Assembly: GCA_030151245.1 (NCBI GenBank)
Contig: JASLEF010000054.1
Span: forward strand, 1-19,219
Source: Ignatzschineria sp.
Lineage (GTDB): Bacteria; Pseudomonadota; Gammaproteobacteria; Cardiobacteriales; Wohlfahrtiimonadaceae
Direction of reading: 5' to 3'
Length of the DNA: 19,219 bases
How positions within the stretch are numbered: the first letter of the stretch is position 1; every line of letters starts with the position of its first letter. The translations under genes were made by a program, and so were the position numbers. Shown here in pieces: positions 14,861 through 19,219 of the stretch. Under the pieces are notes generated by a model, which searched no databases, was not told the DNA's origin, and worked only from the letters and a program-made list of their open reading frames with translations.

Positions 14861-15963
14861 TATCGAACCCCTTTCTCATCATCCACCGTTTCTGTCTCAA
14901 TGATCGGCAGATTCTCTTTATCTTTAGGTTTAATCTCTCCCGTGACATCTCGAATCTGACTCTGGTGATTAATTCGAACTTGCCCTGCCTTAACGACAAT
15001 ATCATCCGGCATTAATCCCGAAAGGATCTCCACATTAAAAGTACTGCGTTGACCAATTTCAACAGGAACTAATTCTGCTTCAAAGATCTCTGAATCTCCG
15101 ATTGCTTTAGCTCGATAGACAAACTGAGCTCCCTCAGATGCAAAAATTGACTCTTCAGGAATAATAATGACTTGATAGTTCAGCGGAACAAGTAAATTCA
15201 ATCGGGCAAATGAACCGGCAATTAAGGATTGGTCTTCATTATGAAATCTTGCTAAAACCGTTAAAGATCGTCCCTTTTGTTCAATTTCAGGACTGACAGC
15301 ATAGACTTCTGCCGTAAACAATTTATTGGGAAAATTATCCACTGTAAAATTGACATTTTGCCCTGTCTCCACCACATGCGCCACCCGCTCTGGTATATTA
15401 AACTCTAACCGTAATTGCTCGATATTGAGCAGCCTGACAATATCAGCCCCCGATTGTACATAATCACCGAGCTCCACATTTTTAAGCCCGACAGTGCCGG
15501 AAAAAGGGGCATAAATAAAGCGACGATCATATTTCGCTTGAGCAATCGCTTCGTTTGCAACCGCTTGTTCATACTCTGCTTGGGCGATATCCCGAGCCTG
15601 TGCAGTTGATCCGCCCTTTGCCGCTAACATTCGATCTAAATTCTGTTTTGCTAATGTACGTCTCGCTGTTGTTTCCCGAAGTTCGGCCGCCTCTATACTA
15701 GAGTCTAATGCTAAAAGAAGTTCCCCTTCTTCTATTATCTCCCCTTCTTTAAAGGCAATATTGACAATTCTTCCTGATGCTTCAGGTCTAATGATCACCT
15801 CTTGATAAGGATGTAAGATTCCCACAGCATAAATTTCTTCAAACTTATCTTGAAGCACCACTTCTGATAACTCAACATCCGTGACTTTTGCCATTGAAAA
15901 GAGTGGCATTAAACCCATCCCTAAAAATCCCACTACAAATATCTGCTTTAAAGTTCTATACAT
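14860..15963 (-). CDS. RND efflux periplasmic adaptor subunit (membrane fusion protein)
   Basis: A 367-residue HlyD/AcrA-type adaptor joining the RND pump to an outer-membrane channel. A hydrophobic N-terminus (residues 7-22) with SMA-K at 23-26 looks like a type I signal peptide; there is no lipobox Cys, unlike AcrA. The lipoyl-like half motifs are visible (PYQEVIIRPEASGRIVNIAF and FIYAPFSGTVGLKNVELGDYV), with a short helical hairpin between them (about 95-150), then the beta-barrel region. The C-terminus is charged (KPKDKENLPIIETE). The ribosome binding site is weak (AAAGATAAAG). It is first in the two-gene operon; a candidate promoter and operator lie about 180-200 nt upstream. Confidence 0.92.
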   Translation of the reverse strand: MYRTLKQIFVVGFLGMGLMPLFSMAKVTDVELSEVVLQDKFEEIYAVGILHPYQEVIIRPEASGRIVNIAFKEGEIIEEGELLLALDSSIEAAELRETTARRTLAKQNLDRMLAAKGGSTAQARDIAQAEYEQAVANEAIAQAKYDRRFIYAPFSGTVGLKNVELGDYVQSGADIVRLLNIEQLRLEFNIPERVAHVVETGQNVNFTVDNFPNKLFTAEVYAVSPEIEQKGRSLTVLARFHNEDQSLIAGSFARLNLLVPLNYQVIIIPEESIFASEGAQFVYRAKAIGDSEIFEAELVPVEIGQRSTFNVEILSGLMPDDIVVKAGQVRINHQSQIRDVTGEIKPKDKENLPIIETETVDDEKGVR

Positions 15964-16140
15964 CTTTATCTTTCACCAATATTGATTTGATCTGCTTGAT
16001 ATCTCCTCATAGGGTATATCAATACTTACTCTGAATCTCTCTTATGAAGGCTTTATAAAGCTACCCAGTACGAGATATTTTATGCCCTAAATAAGCACCA
16101 CTGAAATATTCCATTGATACTTTCACGCATCTCTTTAACC

Positions 16141-16166
16141 CACTATGATTAATAGTGTCTATTTTA
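16141..16166 (-). promoter_or_regulatory. Candidate promoter with operator dyad for the efflux operon
   Basis: On the minus strand TAAAAT (16166-16161) is a 5-of-6 match to a -10 element, with TTGCAG 19 nt upstream as a weak -35. Directly downstream, over the expected start point, CACTAT-N5-ATAGTG (16141-16157) is a perfect 6-bp dyad. A repressor site at the start point is common for RND pumps, but both calls are tentative. Confidence 0.3.
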
Positions 16167-16261
16167 ACAAAACTCTTTCATCATGCTGCAATTCATCAGT
16201 ATTCAACCCACGATGACCTTAAAGTGAACCATTCTTATCTTAAGAGGATCTTAACAGCTAC

Positions 16262-16293
16262 AAAAAAGCCCTAAAACAAATCTCTTTAGGGCT
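16262..16293 (-). terminator. Intrinsic terminator after the AI-2E family gene
   Basis: On the minus strand AGCCCTAAA and TTTAGGGCT form a 9-bp perfect stem with a 9-nt loop, followed by five T residues. It lies 9 nt past the stop codon and ends the greA - AI-2E transcript. Confidence 0.92.
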
Positions 16294-16301
16294 CTAAATA
16301 T

Positions 16302-17384
16302 CTATCGATCAGGGGTTTTTATATTCATCGTGCTATCAAGATGATCATCCTCATGAACCCACTCTCGCCAAATTGCGACCAATAGCGCCATCACAACAGG
16401 TCCAATAAATAATCCAATAACCCCCATTGTTTTAACGCCCCCCACTAATCCCAAGATTGTAGGTAAGAAAGGAAGCTTAACTGAGCCCCCCACCAATCGC
16501 GGGCGAATGGTTTTATCCACAATAAATAACTGCATCGTTCCCCAGCAAAAGAGAACAATCCCTTGTGTATAATCCCCTATTCCTACGAGATAAAGCGATA
16601 CTAATGTCATCGACATCGGTGCCCCTCCGGGGATTAATGCAAAAATTCCGGTAATAATCCCTAGAGTAATCGGCATTGGCGCACCTACAAAATAGTAAAC
16701 CACCCCAAAAACAATCCCTTCGCCGATAGCAATAATCACCATTCCTGAAACCGTTGAGCTAACTAAGGTCGGTACAATACGGGAGATTCTCTTCCATCTT
16801 CCTGGGAATACTCGTTCTCCAATCTTATCTAATTGACGACTCACTCGACGACCATCTTTATAACAGAAAAAGAGAATAATCATCATAAACAGCAGGGTAA
16901 AGCCCATAGCGCTAAAGCTCTTCGTCACGGACTTTGTTACGGTCGCTAAATAACCAAGTTTCGCAAGACCAATCTCCGTAAAGAAATGATTAATACCATT
17001 AGGAGTTCCTAAATATTCAACCCAATAAGCGGCGATTTCATCCCCGTAGGGCAAGTTTAATACCCATGTTGGCGTTGCAATGCCGTAGCTGTTAGCTTCA
17101 ATTAACCAGCTACGCAGCAAGATAATCTCCCCATATAGATAATGCACCAGCCATAAAAATGGCACGATAATCACTAAAACAATAAAAGCTGTCGCTAAAG
17201 AGGCAGAGATTAGGGTGTTCCCTCGACAGAATCGTACGAGGTCAGTATAAGGGCGCCAAGTGACAAAAGTGATAATCATTGCACCCAATGCCGGAACTAA
17301 GAACTCATGAAAGAAAACCACTCCCAGCAATAAAATCAGGATTATAATCCATTTTGCAACTGGGTTTGCGGTCAATGCTTGCAT
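16302..17384 (-). CDS. AI-2E family transporter (YdiK/PerM-like membrane protein)
   Basis: The 360-residue protein has about seven to eight membrane helices: two N-terminal ones (about 11-50), one near 60-85, then a soluble stretch (about 90-150), followed by several C-terminal helices. The family blocks FALIPGGAPMS, VDKTIRPRLVGGSVKLPFLPT (split over the region 285-310) and GVIGLFIGPVVMALL are visible. The family includes TqsA (autoinducer-2 export), Na+/H+ antiporters and many uncharacterised members, so the family name does not define the substrate. The ATG has AAGGA 7 nt upstream. It follows greA by 34 nt on the same strand, so co-transcription is likely, and a strong terminator follows. 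Confidence 0.88.
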   Translation of the reverse strand: MQALTANPVAKWIIILILLLGVVFFHEFLVPALGAMIITFVTWRPYTDLVRFCRGNTLISASLATAFIVLVIIVPFLWLVHYLYGEIILLRSWLIEANSYGIATPTWVLNLPYGDEIAAYWVEYLGTPNGINHFFTEIGLAKLGYLATVTKSVTKSFSAMGFTLLFMMIILFFCYKDGRRVSRQLDKIGERVFPGRWKRISRIVPTLVSSTVSGMVIIAIGEGIVFGVVYYFVGAPMPITLGIITGIFALIPGGAPMSMTLVSLYLVGIGDYTQGIVLFCWGTMQLFIVDKTIRPRLVGGSVKLPFLPTILGLVGGVKTMGVIGLFIGPVVMALLVAIWREWVHEDDHLDSTMNIKTPDR

Positions 17385-17418
17385 AAGTTCTTCCTTCTAT
17401 TTATGGTCTATTGTTGTG

Positions 17419-17895
17419 TTAGATATGATCCACACTAATGACTTCGTACACTCGATTCCCACCTGGTGTTTGAATCGTCACTTCGTCATCAAGCTCTTTC
17501 CCGATCAATGCCCTGGCAATAGGAGAAACAATTGAAAGCTTATTTTCTTTCACATCTGCTTCATGTTCACCGACGATTTGATAACGTACTTCTTTATCTT
17601 CATTAACATCAAACAATGTGACCGTAACACCAAAGATAATCTTACCACTATTTGGGATCTGAGTGATATCAATGATTTGAGCATTTGACAGTCTTGCTTC
17701 ATAATCGGCAATACGTCCTTCAATGAAGCTCTGCTCTTCTCTTGCTGCGTGGTACTCCGCATTCTCTTTAAGGTCTCCGTGTTCACGAGCGGTTGAGATC
17801 GCCTCAATAACCCGGGGTCTTTGTACCTGCTTTAAATCGTCTAACTCACGGCGAAGCGATTCTGCGCCAACTTTCGTCATGGGAAATTTATTCAT
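17419..17895 (-). CDS. greA: Transcription elongation factor GreA
   Basis: GreA inserts into the RNA polymerase secondary channel and stimulates cleavage of backtracked RNA, restarting arrested complexes. The 158-residue length is exactly typical. The N-terminal coiled coil carries AREHGDLKENAEYHAAREEQ (37-56) with the tip acidic residues Asp41 and Glu44. The C-terminal FKBP-like domain has SPIARALIGKELDDEVTIQTPGG. The start at 17895 (MNKFPMT) aligns with the E. coli MQAIPMT start, although AGGA lies only 3 nt from the ATG. carB, the usual upstream neighbour, is absent. Confidence 0.97.
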   Translation of the reverse strand: MNKFPMTKVGAESLRRELDDLKQVQRPRVIEAISTAREHGDLKENAEYHAAREEQSFIEGRIADYEARLSNAQIIDITQIPNSGKIIFGVTVTLFDVNEDKEVRYQIVGEHEADVKENKLSIVSPIARALIGKELDDEVTIQTPGGNRVYEVISVDHI

Positions 17896-17985
17896 TCTTC
17901 CTATATCCTATTATTAATTTGTTCATAGTCCATCGATAGCTCATATGTCCAGCATCATGAACTATGAACTATTTATTGGATTTTA

Positions 17986-18405
17986 TTACCACCAACCGAC
18001 GTTTTCCATATCTTTCCAAGGAGCTTGTGGCTCTTTGGGCTCACCTTTTTGCAAAAGCTCGATAGAGATATCATCAGGGCTTCTAAAAAATGCCATCCAA
18101 CCATCTCTTGGAGGAACATTAATTTCAATACCTGCATCGACAGCTCTTTGGCACACTTCATAAATATCATCGACTTCAAATGCCAGATGACCGAAAGCTC
18201 GTCCAATGCCATATTCTTCTTTTGAATCCCAGTTGTAAGTTAATTCAACTTCAACATCCTGCCCTTCACATGCTAGATAAACTAACGTACATTCCCATTG
18301 AGGATATTCTTTACGACGAGTCTCTTTCAAACCTAAAACATCTGTGAAAAATTTTATAGACTCATCTAAATTCGTCACTCGAATCATAGTGTGTAAAAAT
18401 CGCAT
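17986..18405 (-). CDS. gloA: VOC family glyoxalase I-like protein (lactoylglutathione lyase)
   Basis: Glyoxalase I converts the hemithioacetal of methylglyoxal and glutathione to S-lactoylglutathione. The 139-residue protein starts MRFLHTMIRV as GloA does, and has ELTYNWD (54-60) and FGHLAFEVDD (71-80). The four metal ligands of GloA are conserved: His5, Glu54, His73 and Glu116. The second half differs from E. coli GloA: PPRDGWMAFFRSPDDISIEL replaces the usual GGTTVIAFVEDPDGYKIEL, and there is a 20-residue tail rich in Pro and Trp ending VGWW. It therefore belongs to a divergent subgroup and may act on another aldehyde adduct. AGGAG precedes the ATG by 9 nt. Confidence 0.82.
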   Translation of the reverse strand: MRFLHTMIRVTNLDESIKFFTDVLGLKETRRKEYPQWECTLVYLACEGQDVEVELTYNWDSKEEYGIGRAFGHLAFEVDDIYEVCQRAVDAGIEINVPPRDGWMAFFRSPDDISIELLQKGEPKEPQAPWKDMENVGWW

Positions 18406-18424
18406 AATAATTACTCCTTCTTAT

Positions 18425-18463
18425 AAAATGACAACGGGTATGATTAAGTCTCATACCCGTTGT
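18425..18463 (-). terminator. Possible terminator after the cytochrome c5 gene
   Basis: ACAACGGGTATGA (18431-18443) and TCATACCCGTTGT (18451-18463) form a perfect 13-bp stem with a 7-nt loop. On the minus strand only CATTTTATAA follows, so the U-run is short (TTTT). A strong hairpin is certain; terminator activity is likely but incomplete. It separates the cytochrome gene from the glyoxalase gene. Confidence 0.6.
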
Positions 18464-18528
18464 TCCAGCATACTATCATCTCATATGTGGCTCGGGATGA
18501 ACTCCTATCCCACACACTTGATAGAAGT

Positions 18529-19155
18529 TTATTCAGTTTTGTCGTTCGCTTCTTGAGTCTCTGCAGCTTCAGATTCTTCTACGATAGCGGCATCTTCTTG
18601 CTCTTCTTCAGAAGTTTTCACTTCACCAACTTCTGCTTCTGTTGGTGCTTCTTCTGCCACAATATCTTCTGCAGGATCATTAGAAGCAACTTCGATACCA
18701 CTCTTCGCTAAGATGAAGTCCACAGTATTCATCACTTCTTCATCCGTTAAACGTGGATCACCACCTTTAGCTGGCATCAAATTACGACCATTAATTGAAC
18801 TGGCATGTAATCCATCTAAACCACGCTCTTGGAATCTTGCAGCCCAAGCAGCGTTATCGCCTGTTAATGGCGCATCGTTCAAGCCCGTGTCATGGCAGCT
18901 TGCACATAATGCGGCATAAACATCTTGTGGAGCTTTTGCTTTCACAACATCAGATACTAAATTTCCGGTGTTAACTCTTCCGTATGGGGTTAATCTCTCT
19001 TCAACTAAATCACGGTTAACCAGTGGTGTTCCCCCAATACTTTTATCCACGAGTTTCACTAAAGATGTTACTAGTACTACTAAAATCACTAGTAATGAGA
19101 GCGTTGCTAAAATGGTAAGCAACGAGAATGTAAACTTGTCTGACTGTTTTTGCAC
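18529..19155 (-). CDS. Membrane-anchored cytochrome c5 family protein with acidic C-terminal tail
   Basis: A 208-residue periplasmic electron carrier. Residues 10-36 form one hydrophobic segment, best read as an uncleaved signal anchor. A linker follows, then a single c-type haem site CASCH (84-88) and an axial methionine in NLMPAKGGDPRLTDEE (Met127), as in the c5 family (about 80 residues, 75-155). Residues 156-208 form a tail very rich in Glu, Ala and Asp, with hardly any aromatic residues, probably disordered. The start is GTG at 19155, supported by TAGGAG 7 nt upstream; no better ATG exists before the membrane segment. c5 proteins donate electrons in respiratory chains; the partner oxidase or reductase is not visible here. 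Confidence 0.9.
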   Translation of the reverse strand: MQKQSDKFTFSLLTILATLSLLVILVVLVTSLVKLVDKSIGGTPLVNRDLVEERLTPYGRVNTGNLVSDVVKAKAPQDVYAALCASCHDTGLNDAPLTGDNAAWAARFQERGLDGLHASSINGRNLMPAKGGDPRLTDEEVMNTVDFILAKSGIEVASNDPAEDIVAEEAPTEAEVGEVKTSEEEQEDAAIVEESEAAETQEANDKTE

Positions 19156-19219
19156 GATCTGCTCCTAGAAAATACAAGCCAATTTTTATAATTTGAATGA
19201 TCCAATACCCGTCAATGAT

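Larger units (their letters stand above)
15964..16301. other. Intergenic region upstream of the efflux operon (338 bp)
   Basis: No gene is visible. It holds the terminator of the upstream AI-2E gene (16262-16293), a candidate promoter with a CACTAT dyad (16141-16166), and a perfect 12-bp palindrome GCTTTATAAAGC (16050-16061) within the predicted leader. No local regulator gene (TetR or MarR type) is in the window. Confidence 0.7.

Noticed and set aside
17921..17969. Inverted repeat GTTCATAGT ... ACTATGAAC between greA and the glyoxalase gene
   Set aside because: The 9-bp arms are 31 nt apart and the region has several overlapping GAACTAT copies; there is no T-run and no clear role, so chance is likely.

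Overview
The window looks like an AT-rich gammaproteobacterial chromosome segment. WaaC implies a Gram-negative cell with heptose-containing lipopolysaccharide, and GreA, LipB, ArgC, the RND pump and cytochrome c5 all have gammaproteobacterial features. A relative of the insect- and decay-associated Cardiobacteriales (Ignatzschineria or Wohlfahrtiimonas type) would fit, but that placement is an impression, not a result. Almost every gene looks intact, and I see no insertion sequence, phage gene, tRNA, rRNA or CRISPR array.

Layout. (1) 1-1678, minus strand: arginine biosynthesis, with argC followed by the 5' end of argJ cut off by the window edge. A 17-bp tandem repeat of about 20.6 copies (218-568) and a possible terminator lie between them. 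(2) 2127-3110, plus: waaC, which adds the first heptose of the LPS inner core. (3) 3349-9573: a carbamoyl-transfer / carbamate kinase cluster resembling the E. coli yah genes (yahC, yahE, yahF, yahG, yahI) and the allantoin-linked fdrA-ylbE-ylbF-ybcF set. Carbamate kinase (minus) is divergent from fdrA - DUF1116 - DUF1097 (plus); DUF2877 (minus) converges on them, with the azlC-azlD amino-acid exporter pair just upstream of it. The divergent control region (4330-4701) carries an FNR-like box, a 19-bp near-palindrome and an RBS-proximal hairpin. (4) 10824-11459, minus: lipB. (5) 11750-15963, minus: a two-gene RND efflux operon (adaptor then pump, coupled by a 1-nt overlap) without an outer-membrane channel gene. 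(6) 16302-17895, minus: greA, then an AI-2E family membrane protein 34 nt downstream. (7) 17986-19155, minus: a glyoxalase-I-like VOC protein and a membrane-anchored cytochrome c5 with an acidic tail.

How the parts work together. The central cluster is the most distinctive unit. FdrA, DUF1116 and DUF2877 proteins co-occur, and the E. coli counterparts have been linked to oxamate carbamoyltransferase activity. That reaction makes carbamoyl phosphate, from which carbamate kinase would form ATP. The FNR-like box, with a -10-like hexamer at roughly class II distance on the kinase side, fits fermentative, low-oxygen expression. No ring-opening hydrolase, dedicated regulator or substrate permease is visible here, so the physiological carbamoyl donor is unknown. 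The other modules are housekeeping or detoxification functions. Several operons end in clear intrinsic terminators (minus-strand ends near 3263, 11642 and 16262; plus-strand end at 8485).
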